From NCBI GenBank assembly GCA_965365285.1, contig CBDUBC010000112.1, positions 1 to 8,600 of the forward strand: a DNA stretch of 8,600 nucleotides, given 5' to 3'. Position numbers and translations under genes: made by a program. The DNA comes from JAURDE01 sp965365285 (GTDB lineage Bacteria; Bdellovibrionota; Bacteriovoracia; Bacteriovoracales; Bacteriovoracaceae). A model generated the notes under the pieces. It was not told the DNA's origin. It worked only from the letters and a program-made list of their open reading frames with translations, and did not search any database. This document shows, one piece after another, positions 1 through 7,059 of the stretch. Positions within the stretch are counted from its first letter, which is position 1. Each line of letters opens with the position of its first letter.

Positions 1-116
1 ATGAGCAAGCCTATAAACTTTTTCCGGAAAGAATTAAACTCATTGATGCGGAAAAAGAAAGCGACGAAGTCCATAATGAGATCCTTAACAATCTTATGAG
101 CCTTCTCGAAAACTAA
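1..116 (+). CDS. tmk: Thymidylate kinase, C-terminal end (5' truncated by window)
   Basis: Reading in the frame that starts at base 3 gives 37 residues ending in TAA at 114-116. They include FPERIKLIDAEKESDEVHNE, which matches the usual C-terminus of bacterial dTMP kinase: a 'PER...IDA...EEVH..I' pattern after the last strand, leading into a final helix. The enzyme phosphorylates dTMP to dTDP in the cytoplasm for DNA synthesis. All catalytic motifs (P-loop, DR motif, lid) lie upstream of the window, so the call rests on this tail and on the neighbour: tmk directly before holB is a very common bacterial order. Only 2 nt separate its stop from the next start, which implies co-transcription and probable translational coupling. 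The ATG at base 1 opens a different, short frame and is not a gene start. Confidence 0.8.
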   Translation, partial: EQAYKLFPERIKLIDAEKESDEVHNEILNNLMSLLEN

Positions 117-118
117 AT

Positions 119-907
119 ATGAATCTACTCTCTAAAATTCTCAATCAGAAATGGAAAGATAAACAGCTTCCTCATTTTCTTATTCTTAGAAGTAACCAAG
201 GTGCTGAATCCCTAGAGAACTTCGCGACCAATCAGCTTAGTCTTTGGCTTCAAAATGATCTTGGAATAAGTCATGAAAAGGCCCTTGAGAGAATTGAAAT
301 GGGTCATCCCGATATTCTTTGGATTAAAACGACTGAACGGCAATATTATTGGTCTAAAACTCAAAATGATTTCTATGAATACCAAAAATTTAAGGAGCAT
401 TCCCCGCTAGAGCTTGAACTTAAAGTCGTTTTGATATCTCAAGTTCACTTGTTGACTGAGTCTATTATGAATAAGCTTCTTAAGGATCTTGAAGACAGCA
501 AAGATATCCTCTTTCTCTTTCTTCATCACTCAGGAACAAAGATTCTTCCCACAATTGAGAGTCGAAGCATCATGATGACCCTTCCTCGCTCAGAAAAATT
601 TGAAAGGCCCCAGCTTTATGAGCATCTTGAGTATGCTATGAAAGCTATTGACTCATTGCCAGAAAAATTTAAGAAGTACCTTTTAGAAGGAAAAGATGAG
701 CATAAGCTTCTGGAGTCCTTCAAAAAAGACAAAATGGACGAATACGAACTCTTTAAGAAGATCCTCGAAATAGAAAGCCATTATCAAAAAGACTATACGC
801 ACAAATGGCAATTTCTTCAAGAAGTTCGCCACTTTATGGATAGTAAAACCTACAATAACCCCAGTAAAGAGCGCTTCTTCCAACTCCTCAATACACTGCG
901 GACATAA
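119..907 (+). CDS. holB: DNA polymerase III delta' subunit-like protein (short, degenerate)
   Basis: 262 residues, shorter than the roughly 330 of the E. coli delta' subunit. Delta' is a non-motor member of the clamp-loader pentamer that loads the beta clamp onto DNA. Visible family signatures are HPDILWI (about 63-69), the central stretch KVVLISQVHLLTE followed by MNKLLKDLEDS (about 102-127, equivalent to the 'ALLKTLEEP' region), and LPTIESRS (143-150), equivalent to LPTIRSRC. The protein is degenerate. No P-loop is visible near residues 20-32, where the family AAA+ fold begins. The Walker B acidic pair is replaced by SQ. The SRC motif reads SRS. There is no cysteine at all, so the four-cysteine zinc module is absent. 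The C-terminal part is short and lysine-rich. The ATG is 2 nt after tmk with no clear Shine-Dalgarno sequence, suggesting coupling. The position between tmk and a PSP1 gene parallels the Bacillus tmk-holB-yaaT neighbourhood and supports the call. Confidence 0.8.
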   Translation: MNLLSKILNQKWKDKQLPHFLILRSNQGAESLENFATNQLSLWLQNDLGISHEKALERIEMGHPDILWIKTTERQYYWSKTQNDFYEYQKFKEHSPLELELKVVLISQVHLLTESIMNKLLKDLEDSKDILFLFLHHSGTKILPTIESRSIMMTLPRSEKFERPQLYEHLEYAMKAIDSLPEKFKKYLLEGKDEHKLLESFKKDKMDEYELFKKILEIESHYQKDYTHKWQFLQEVRHFMDSKTYNNPSKERFFQLLNTLRT

Positions 908-951
908 CTTGCCATTTCCTTCAAAAATCAAGATTATAGGGGATCAATACT

Positions 952-955
952 AGGA
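952..955 (+). promoter_or_regulatory. Ribosome binding site for the PSP1/RicT gene
   Basis: AGGA lies 7 nt before the ATG at 963 and fixes that start. It is part of the second of two copies of GGATCAAT (941-948 and 953-960), so the leader holds a duplicated, SD-like 12-nt unit. Confidence 0.55.
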
Positions 956-962
956 TCAATTT

Positions 963-2129
963 ATGCAGCAAGCTCATAAGCAAGAATATACAGAAAGTGA
1001 AGAAATACAGGTTGAAAACAATGAAGGGCAAAGTTCAGATAAGGGCAAATATAAACCAGGGGACCCAATAACATTTGTTCGAGTTCGATTTCCCGGTAAC
1101 GCAAAGTCACACCCTTTTCATCTTGGAAAAAGATCATTTAGCTACGGACAAAAAGTCATGGCCATGAGTGACCGTGGAATGACTGTAGGCTACATTAACT
1201 CCTTTCCTTATCAGCTTCCTTTTGACGAAAATATGCTTCCACTTAAAACCATTTCAAAAGTGGCGACGAACGAAGATCTCGCAGAACAAAAACTTTCCGC
1301 TGATCAAGAAAAGATTGCGGAAAAACTTTGTTTAGATCTTATCGAAAAATACCAACTCGAAATGACACTCACTCACGTCGAGTTTATTAACTATGGTAAA
1401 AAGGCGGTGTTTTATTTTACCGCTCCTGAAAGAGTCGATTTTAGACAGCTGGTAAAAGATCTGGTTCAAAATCTTAAAATGAGAATTGAGCTTAGACAGA
1501 TATCACTACGAGATCGTGCCGCGGCGATTGGGGCCGTCGGACCATGTGGTTTACAAACCTGTTGTTCAAGCTTTTTAAGTAGCTATGGATCAGTCAGTAT
1601 CAAAATGGCGAAAAACCAAAATCTGGCACTGATTCCAACAAAAATTAACGGAGTTTGCGGTCAGCTTAAATGCTGCATCCGTTATGAGGACGATGTGTAT
1701 GCCCAAAAGAGATCTTTACTACCTAAAGAAGGCGATTTCATTAAAGTAGCAAATGGCGATTTAGGAAAGGTAACAAAGCTTCATATCCTCAAAGAACAGT
1801 TTGAAATGCTCACAGAAAAAGGGGCCTTTCGAAGATACGCCCGTAATCAATACAATAAAAAAGAGTGTCAACCTCCCAAAGACTGGAGCTTCCCTCAAAG
1901 GCTCGATCATATTGTCAACGAGACTGACAAATTAATTGGAGGCGCCGAGGAGGTAAAAGAAAAGGTTGATCCAAATGCCTTTGTCTCTCCTTTTCAAGAA
2001 AAAGATGAACAAAGAGATGATAGCTTAGAAGTGAGCGAGGAAATGCCCTCTGAAAATAAAGGTCATAAGGCCCAAAAAAGTAATCACCGTAGAAGAAATC
2101 GTAATCACAAAAGAAAAAAGAAGAATTAA
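963..2129 (+). CDS. ricT: PSP1 domain protein, RicT/YaaT family
   Basis: 388 residues. The core (about 37-300) is a PSP1-family protein. Its signature is GAVGPCGLQTCC (190-201), then GVCGQLKCCIRYE (230-242), giving six closely placed cysteines (C195, C200, C201, C232, C237, C238). In Bacillus subtilis RicT, cysteines of this type help bind [4Fe-4S] clusters in the RicA-RicF-RicT complex, which steers RNase Y-dependent mRNA processing. Whether partners exist here cannot be seen. The N-terminal 35 residues are acidic and polar. Residues 320-388 form a low-complexity acidic stretch ending in an Arg/Lys-rich tail (HRRRNRNHKRKKKN), which could contact nucleic acid; this is inference. The gene follows holB after 55 nt and precedes rmuC by 2 nt. 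A PSP1 gene beside holB is a conserved arrangement. The family call is firm, but the biochemical role in this organism is not established. Confidence 0.88.
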   Translation: MQQAHKQEYTESEEIQVENNEGQSSDKGKYKPGDPITFVRVRFPGNAKSHPFHLGKRSFSYGQKVMAMSDRGMTVGYINSFPYQLPFDENMLPLKTISKVATNEDLAEQKLSADQEKIAEKLCLDLIEKYQLEMTLTHVEFINYGKKAVFYFTAPERVDFRQLVKDLVQNLKMRIELRQISLRDRAAAIGAVGPCGLQTCCSSFLSSYGSVSIKMAKNQNLALIPTKINGVCGQLKCCIRYEDDVYAQKRSLLPKEGDFIKVANGDLGKVTKLHILKEQFEMLTEKGAFRRYARNQYNKKECQPPKDWSFPQRLDHIVNETDKLIGGAEEVKEKVDPNAFVSPFQEKDEQRDDSLEVSEEMPSENKGHKAQKSNHRRRNRNHKRKKKN

Positions 2130-2131
2130 GT

Positions 2132-3352
2132 ATGGAACTTGCTTTAATCGTCTTACTTACCGTTGTTCTCATTGGATTGCAGATCTATTTTCAAAAGTCA
2201 GGAAAGGCCTTGATGGAACAATCCCTTTCGGAGGAGCTTAAGCAAAACCGAATGGAGCTTTCTCAAAATCTTTTTCAAATGAAAACAGAGATCACTCAGT
2301 CCCATAAAGATCTCAGCGAGTCCCTACTTGGTCGACTCAATGATTTTGGAGTCGCTCAACAAAATGCACTGGAAAACCTAAAAAATCTACTTACGGAGCA
2401 AGACCGAGTCACTAGAAAGCTTTTGACAGATAGCCTCGATAAAGTTCGTCAAGAAAATGAGGTTCACCTAGAGAAGATTCGAAATACCGTCGATGATAAA
2501 CTTCATACTCATCTTGAGAAAAAACTTGGAGAATCTTTTAAACAAGTCTCCGATCGACTTGAAATGGTTCATAAAGGCCTTGGTGAGATGAAGAACCTAG
2601 CCGATGGCGTAGGAGATCTTAAAAAGGTTCTTACAAACGTGAAGACCAAAGGAACATTAGGAGAATATCAGCTTCAAAATATCCTGGAACAAATTCTTGC
2701 CGAAGAACAGTTTCTTCGAAATGCAGAAACTAAGAAAAACAGTGGGGCACGAGTTGAATTTGCCATTCGAATTCCTCAAAAAAGTGGCGAAGGGTATGTC
2801 TACCTACCTATCGACTCCAAATTCCCTACAACAAGCTATGAACAGCTTCTGGCCGCAAGGGAAGAAAACAACAAAGATGAGATTAAAAAGTTTGAGAACC
2901 AGCTTTATCGATCAATTAAGACCTTCGCCAAAGACATTAGCGATAAGTATATAGATCCTCCCGCAACGACTGAGTTTGCGATCATGTTTCTGCCTCTTGA
3001 AGGACTTTACGCTGAAGTTATCAACAACACCGAACTCTTTAATACTCTCCAAACAGAGCTTAAAATTTGTGTAGCAGGACCTACGACCCTCTCAGCGTTT
3101 TTAAATAGCCTTCAAATGGGCTTCAAAACGCTTGCGCTGGAAAAGAGAAGCAGTGAGGTCTGGAAGATCCTCTCGGCAACAAAATCAGAGTTTGGTAAGT
3201 TTGGTGAGATTCTTGATAAAGTAGAAAAAAAGCTGAATGAAGCTCAGAATGTGATTGGTCAATCCAAAACTAGATCAAGGGCCATAATTCGAAAGCTTAG
3301 GGATGTAGAGACTCTCCCTCAAGAAGAAACTACCGATTACTTTTTAGAATAA
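2132..3352 (+). CDS. rmuC: RmuC family DNA recombination protein
   Basis: 406 residues. An N-terminal membrane helix (about 3-20, LALIVLLTVVLIGLQIYF) is followed by a long polar, heptad-like coiled-coil region (about 26-170). The conserved RmuC domain then runs from about 173 to 395, with KGTLGEYQLQNILEQIL (173-189), PIDSKFP (226-232), EFAIMFLPLEGLYAEV (281-296), GPTTLSAFLNSLQMGF (316-331), and the family's usual ending RAIIRKLRDVETL (383-395). In E. coli RmuC limits inversion between short inverted repeats and has been regarded as a nuclease-fold protein; the exact reaction is not settled. The topology suggests an inner-membrane anchor with the domain in the cytoplasm. The start lies 2 nt after the upstream stop with only an A-rich, weak ribosome site (AGAAGAA), so coupling is likely. 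It is the last gene before a strong terminator. Confidence 0.93.
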   Translation: MELALIVLLTVVLIGLQIYFQKSGKALMEQSLSEELKQNRMELSQNLFQMKTEITQSHKDLSESLLGRLNDFGVAQQNALENLKNLLTEQDRVTRKLLTDSLDKVRQENEVHLEKIRNTVDDKLHTHLEKKLGESFKQVSDRLEMVHKGLGEMKNLADGVGDLKKVLTNVKTKGTLGEYQLQNILEQILAEEQFLRNAETKKNSGARVEFAIRIPQKSGEGYVYLPIDSKFPTTSYEQLLAAREENNKDEIKKFENQLYRSIKTFAKDISDKYIDPPATTEFAIMFLPLEGLYAEVINNTELFNTLQTELKICVAGPTTLSAFLNSLQMGFKTLALEKRSSEVWKILSATKSEFGKFGEILDKVEKKLNEAQNVIGQSKTRSRAIIRKLRDVETLPQEETTDYFLE

Positions 3353-3355
3353 AAA

Positions 3356-3390
3356 AAGAGGACTGGGGGAAAGTCCTCTTCTTTTATTTA
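3356..3390. terminator. Bidirectional rho-independent terminator between rmuC and the protease gene
   Basis: A perfect 9-bp stem, AAGAGGACT (3356-3364) with AGTCCTCTT (3372-3380), encloses the 7-nt loop GGGGGAA. On the + strand a T-rich tract follows (CTTTTATTT). On the - strand the stem is followed by a run of seven Ts (complement of 3351-3357). It can therefore end transcription of both rmuC and the converging protease gene, whose stop is at 3429. Confidence 0.85.
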
Positions 3391-3428
3391 GTAATTTTTT
3401 CTCTCTCTCTGAAGATCAAAAACTACTC

Positions 3429-4400
3429 TTAATTTGCTTTTTTATCTTTTGCAAAGGCAAGGCCTCTTGATCCAGACTCTGCCATTTCATACGCCTTGGT
3501 AGCATCAAGCCTACCAGAAGTCAGATTTAGCCCTGCGAAGCTTTTTTCTCTTCTTGCTGACTGAAGGATTATCTCCTTTACATCATCAAGAGTGAGATGG
3601 GGAAAATTTGCCATCAGCATGGCGGCTACCCCAGTGACAAATGCCGTGGCCTGACTTGTTCCTGTGAGGTATCCACTTCGATTGTTTGGGAGCGGACCTC
3701 GAATTCGATATCCAGGAGCAGATATATCCACAGACCCTTTTCCATAATTAGAGGATCCTAGAATACTCAGTTCTTGGTTGTAGGCGGTTACAGAGAGAAT
3801 ATTACTCAATCCATAACTAGCCGGATAAAATGCATTTTCTTTTTCATCAATATTACTGGACTCGTTTCCAGCAGCACATATGACAAGAATGCCTTTTCGT
3901 TCTGCTTTTTTAAGTATTCGGAGCTCCTCTATACTAGATTCAGGTCCACCTCCAGAATAATTAATGATGTCCACATTTCGATCGATTGCATTTTCGAGAG
4001 CGTCTAGGGTCGCACGCAAGGACTCTATTCCCGAGTGTCTGGGATTATAATATTTGAAAGAAATAATTTTCACTTTCGGATAAACACTTTTAACAATTCC
4101 CGAAACATGAGTACCATGTCCGTGAATATCTTCGCCTTTGCCTCTCTTTTCAGAGAAGTCATAGCTGCCCATAATATTGTCTTTGAGAAAAGGGTGGTTC
4201 CGATCAATACCCGTATCCACAACTCCGACGACAATCTGCTTCTTGGACTTGATTCTTGTAAGAACCTTACCCAGATTAATCGAAGAAGCGAGCTTTTGAT
4301 CAACTCCCCAACTTTTAAATCGAATAAAATCTAGTGGTTCACTCGCCCTCGCTAAGGGTGCTAAGAAAAGCACTAGAATTAGAATTTGAATAGCCTTCAT
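3429..4400 (-). CDS. Secreted subtilisin-like serine protease (peptidase S8)
   Basis: 323 residues starting MKAIQILILVLFLAPLARAS, a clear Sec signal peptide with a probable cut after ALARA-type residues near 19. The catalytic triad is visible: Asp62 in VVGVVDTGID, His95 in HGHGTHVSG and Ser249 in GTSQATAF. The oxyanion Asn is N179 in VICAAGNE. The substrate-binding strand that normally reads S-L-G is NYSGGGPESS (147-156). Only about 35 residues separate the signal cut from the start of the catalytic core, so there is no full-length inhibitor-type propeptide, and there is no added C-terminal domain. It probably acts in the periplasm or outside the cell as an endopeptidase; its substrate is unknown. 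The ATG is preceded by GGGGGG about 4 nt upstream as a ribosome site. It lies 129 nt downstream of asnS on the same strand, with an inverted-repeat element between them. Confidence 0.93.
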   Translation of the reverse strand: MKAIQILILVLFLAPLARASEPLDFIRFKSWGVDQKLASSINLGKVLTRIKSKKQIVVGVVDTGIDRNHPFLKDNIMGSYDFSEKRGKGEDIHGHGTHVSGIVKSVYPKVKIISFKYYNPRHSGIESLRATLDALENAIDRNVDIINYSGGGPESSIEELRILKKAERKGILVICAAGNESSNIDEKENAFYPASYGLSNILSVTAYNQELSILGSSNYGKGSVDISAPGYRIRGPLPNNRSGYLTGTSQATAFVTGVAAMLMANFPHLTLDDVKEIILQSARREKSFAGLNLTSGRLDATKAYEMAESGSRGLAFAKDKKAN

Positions 4401-4470
4401 GTTCCCCCCGAAACTATTTAGCTCATTAAATGCAAGGGCATGGCCAATAAAAAGGCTTTGATTTTAAGGG

Positions 4471-4510
4471 TTTAGAGGGGGTACCCCTGTCTAAAGATTT
4501 GACAGGGGGT
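4471..4510. repeat. Overlapping GC-rich inverted repeats between asnS and the protease gene
   Basis: Two hairpins share one arm. Hairpin A is TTTAGA (4471-4476) around the perfect 10-bp palindrome GGGGTACCCC (4478-4487), closing with TCTAAA (4490-4495). Hairpin B is CCCCTGTC (4484-4491), a 9-nt spacer, then GACAGGGG (4501-4508), a perfect 8-bp stem. They cannot form together. No clean T-run follows directly on either strand, so this is not a standard terminator. On the - strand it would be transcribed just after asnS and about 70-130 nt before the protease start. It could be an attenuator, an mRNA-stability or processing hairpin, a protein-binding operator, or a dispersed genomic repeat; the sequence alone does not decide. 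Confidence 0.6.
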
Positions 4511-4529
4511 GAACAAATAGGCGACAGCT

Positions 4530-5960
4530 TTAGAATCGAGCATTTTTTGGTGTTCTAGGAAAAGGAATCACGTCTCGGATATTTCCCATCCCGGTGATAT
4601 ATTGAACGGCCCTTTCAAAGCCTAATCCAAATCCACTGTGCGGGCAGGATCCCCATTTTCGAAGGTCTTTGTACCACCAAAGATCCTCGTCATTCATTTC
4701 CTTTTCAACGATCATCTTTTCAAGCTTTTCAAGATCATCCTCTCTTTGAGAGCCACCAATGATCTCTCCAATACCTGGAACGAGTAGATCCATCGCACGA
4801 ACCGTTTTTCCATCAGGATTTTGCTTCATATAAAAGGCCTTAATATCTTTTGGATAGTCGGTTACAATAACCGGTCCATCAAAATGCTTTTCGGCCAGAT
4901 ACCTCTCATGCTCAGTTTGAATATCAACTCCCCATTCAGGAGCGAATTCAAAGTTTTCACCTGAGTTTTTGAGAAGCTCAATAGCATCCGTATAAGTAAT
5001 CTTATTTACTTTTCCTTCAAGGACCTTTTTAAGGGTTTCAAGATGGTTTTCTTTGCCATTAGGAGAATCTCCAAATTTTCCACCTTTCACTCGAGGTCTA
5101 AAGTTGAGAAAATTGAGTTCTTCTTCACATTTCTCAAAAGCATATTGAATGAGGTATTTAATATAGTCACTTGCCAGATCGGCGACGTCATCAAGGTCAT
5201 AGAAGGCCACCTCAGGCTCGACCATCCAAAACTCAGCAAGGTGTCTTGTGGTGTTGGAGTTTTCACTTCTAAAAGTTGGCCCAAAGGTATAAACCTTACC
5301 TAAACCAATCGCCATGGACTCAGCTTGAAGTTGGCCAGAAACCGTAAGAGTGGTATCGGCCCCAAAGTAATCCTGATTAAAATCCACTTCGCCTTTTTCG
5401 GTTTTAGGAATCTGATTAAAGTCAAAAGTAGACACTCTAAACATCTCACCTGCACCTTCACAATCTAGTGCCGTGATGATGGGTGTATGAATATGGTAAA
5501 AACCTCGATCATCAAAGAACCGATGAGTGGCCATGGCAAGATGGTGTCTGATTCTCCAAATCGCCCCAAAAGTTTGCGTTCGACTCCTAAGGTGAGCATT
5601 TTCTCTTAGAAATTCCATCGAAGTTGCTTTCTTTTGTAGTGGGTATTCTTCCGTTACTCCGCAGACAACGTTCACCTTTTCCGCTTGAATTTCTACCTTT
5701 TGACCTTTTCCCCCCGAGGGAACAAGTTTACCTTGAATTTCAACACAAGTTCCAGTCAACATACCTGCGGCATTCTCATAATCCTCCATCGTCGCATCAG
5801 CAATAACCTGCATATTCCCTTGAGAAGAACCATCGTTCACTACGATAAAAGAAAATGCTTTTGAATTTCGAACAGAACGAACCCATCCTCTAAAATGGAC
5901 AGATTGGTTCATGAGTTCTTCGGGTCCTGTTAAGAGATGTTTGATGGAGTGATTTTCCAT
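4530..5960 (-). CDS. asnS: Asparaginyl-tRNA synthetase
   Basis: 476 residues, the normal length for bacterial AsnRS. This class II enzyme charges tRNA-Asn with asparagine in the cytoplasm. An N-terminal OB-fold anticodon-binding domain (about 18-105) includes VHFRGWVRSVRNSKAFSF. The catalytic domain holds GEMFRVSTF (171-179), LTVSGQLQAESMAIGLGKVY (205-224), motif 2 with the FRSEN loop and HLAEFWMVEPE (230-250), and motif 3 GFGLGFERAVQYITG (443-457). The protein ends with NIRDVIPFPRTPKNARF, the typical AsnRS terminus, and all expected regions are intact. The start ATG is 2 nt downstream of the adenosine kinase stop. Its ribosome site AGGAG sits inside the last codons of that gene, about 12 nt upstream, so the two are co-transcribed and probably coupled. 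The presence of AsnRS means Asn-tRNA can be made directly, without relying only on the GatCAB transamidation route. Confidence 0.97.
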   Translation of the reverse strand: MENHSIKHLLTGPEELMNQSVHFRGWVRSVRNSKAFSFIVVNDGSSQGNMQVIADATMEDYENAAGMLTGTCVEIQGKLVPSGGKGQKVEIQAEKVNVVCGVTEEYPLQKKATSMEFLRENAHLRSRTQTFGAIWRIRHHLAMATHRFFDDRGFYHIHTPIITALDCEGAGEMFRVSTFDFNQIPKTEKGEVDFNQDYFGADTTLTVSGQLQAESMAIGLGKVYTFGPTFRSENSNTTRHLAEFWMVEPEVAFYDLDDVADLASDYIKYLIQYAFEKCEEELNFLNFRPRVKGGKFGDSPNGKENHLETLKKVLEGKVNKITYTDAIELLKNSGENFEFAPEWGVDIQTEHERYLAEKHFDGPVIVTDYPKDIKAFYMKQNPDGKTVRAMDLLVPGIGEIIGGSQREDDLEKLEKMIVEKEMNDEDLWWYKDLRKWGSCPHSGFGLGFERAVQYITGMGNIRDVIPFPRTPKNARF

Positions 5961-5962
5961 GT

Positions 5963-6958
5963 CTAGCCTAGCTCCTGAGATTTAATTTCTAGTAATTGAT
6001 CTTTTTTAAGCCGTGCTCCAAATTGAGTCACAAGCTTAGAGGAAGCTGCGCACGCCAGTCGAGCGGCTTCTTCCATATTTCTGCCATGGGTAATAGCATA
6101 AAGAAAAGAGCCTGCAAACAGGTCCCCAGCGCCATTGGTATCTACCGGTGTCACTTTTTTGGTAGGAACTTCCATAACCTCTTGATTTGAGTAAATCAAG
6201 GCCCCTTTTTCTCCTCGGGTAACAACCACTGTATTGGCGTGGCCGGAGAGGAATTCCAAAGCTTCTTTAACATCTGTTTTTGAACTAAATTCTTTCGCCT
6301 CATCTTCGTTACAAAACACAATATCGATTTTTTGCGATCCCATAATTTCAATGAGACCGTCCTTGAAAAAGTTCACAATCCCTGGATCACTAAAGGTGAA
6401 AGCTACTTTTACATTATTGGCATGAGCAATTTCTCTGGCCTTAATCGCCGCTGCTTTACCGGTAGGAGATGTAACAAGATATCCTTCAAGATATATAAAC
6501 TCTGAGTTTTTAATTTCATCTTCTTTGAGTTCTTCCGTGCTCATATTGGCGGTGATGCCTAGAAATGTATTCATAGTACGTTCGGCATCTGGAGTAACCA
6601 TAACGAGACATTTCCCGGTTTCTCCTTGCGGTCTAGCTCCATCAAGGTTTGTATGAACACCCTCATTTTTGAGATCTTCAAAATAAAAATCACCAACTTC
6701 ATCAGAAGCAACTTTACAAGAGTAAAAGGTATCTCCACCAAGCTGACTAATTGCGATAATAGTATTCGCGGCAGATCCACCACAGCATTTATTGGCCTTA
6801 AAAACATCGAGTTTACCGAGTAATTCTCTCTGTCTTTCATCGTCCACGAGGGTCATAACCCCCTTAGTCACCCCCATTTTTGAGAGCCATTCATCATTTA
6901 CCTCAAACTCCATGTCAACTAATGCGTTCCCAACCCCATAAACGTGATATTTCTTCAT
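5963..6958 (-). CDS. PfkB-family adenosine kinase
   Basis: 331 residues from the chosen ATG, starting MKKYHVYGVGNALVDMEFEV. PfkB/ribokinase features are the substrate-side GGSAANT (60-66), the lid and mid region KCLVMVTPDAERTMNTFLG (about 116-134), and the C-terminal signature VDTNGAGDLFAG (272-283) with D279 as the expected catalytic base. The N-terminus and the TPDAERTMNTFLG block match bacterial proteins annotated as adenosine kinase, which convert adenosine to AMP in purine salvage. Another nucleoside or sugar substrate cannot be excluded by sequence alone. The frame stays open 14 codons further to a TTG at 7000. The ATG at 6958 is preferred because family homology begins there and AAAGGGC lies just upstream. 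It forms an operon with asnS (2-nt gap), probably driven from the divergent region at 6959-7059. Confidence 0.88.
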   Translation of the reverse strand: MKKYHVYGVGNALVDMEFEVNDEWLSKMGVTKGVMTLVDDERQRELLGKLDVFKANKCCGGSAANTIIAISQLGGDTFYSCKVASDEVGDFYFEDLKNEGVHTNLDGARPQGETGKCLVMVTPDAERTMNTFLGITANMSTEELKEDEIKNSEFIYLEGYLVTSPTGKAAAIKAREIAHANNVKVAFTFSDPGIVNFFKDGLIEIMGSQKIDIVFCNEDEAKEFSSKTDVKEALEFLSGHANTVVVTRGEKGALIYSNQEVMEVPTKKVTPVDTNGAGDLFAGSFLYAITHGRNMEEAARLACAASSKLVTQFGARLKKDQLLEIKSQELG

Positions 6959-6990
6959 AAATGCCCTTTGTTTTTTATAAAAGATGCCGA

Positions 6991-7019
6991 ATGATAACAA
7001 AGAGAAAGTTTAATGAAAA
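6991..7019 (-). promoter_or_regulatory. Candidate sigma70-type promoter for the adenosine kinase-asnS operon
   Basis: On the - strand TTTTCA (7019-7014) is separated by 17 nt from TATCAT (6996-6991), placing a start of transcription near 6984, about 25 nt before the ATG at 6958. Both boxes are partial matches, so this is a moderate-to-weak call. It overlaps the candidate promoter for the divergent lysine-rich gene. Confidence 0.35.
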
Positions 7020-7038
7020 CGAGAATATACGCAATAAT
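7010..7038 (+). promoter_or_regulatory. Candidate promoter for the lysine-rich protein gene
   Basis: TTAATG (7010-7015), a 17-nt spacer and AATAAT (7033-7038) fit a weak sigma70-type promoter. The start would be near 7045, giving a very short leader that just includes the GAGGAG ribosome site at 7049-7054. The -35 box is poor, so confidence is low. Confidence 0.3.
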
Positions 7039-7059
7039 GCGAAGCAATGAGGAGTGAGC

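Noticed and set aside
1..99. A frame opening with ATG at base 1 (MSKPINFF...).
   Set aside because: It is short and ends at TGA (97-99). The frame starting at base 3 matches the thymidylate kinase C-terminus instead.
941..960. Direct repeat GGATCAAT twice, 12 nt apart, before the PSP1 gene.
   Set aside because: An 8-nt match in a short leader may be chance. It is noted only as a duplicated SD-like unit, with no evidence for an operator.
3395..3410. T6 followed by (CT)5 near the end of the protease gene.
   Set aside because: It is a short simple-sequence tract in a non-coding gap beyond the stop codon, too short and badly placed to suggest phase variation.
4035..4334. A 99-codon + strand open frame inside the protease gene.
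   Set aside because: It is antisense to the catalytic Asp/His region of an intact S8 protease and has no supporting start signals or recognisable protein content.
6959..7000. A 14-residue upstream extension of the adenosine kinase from TTG.
   Set aside because: The extension has no family similarity and a poor start codon, and the ATG at 6958 has a ribosome site and the conserved N-terminus.
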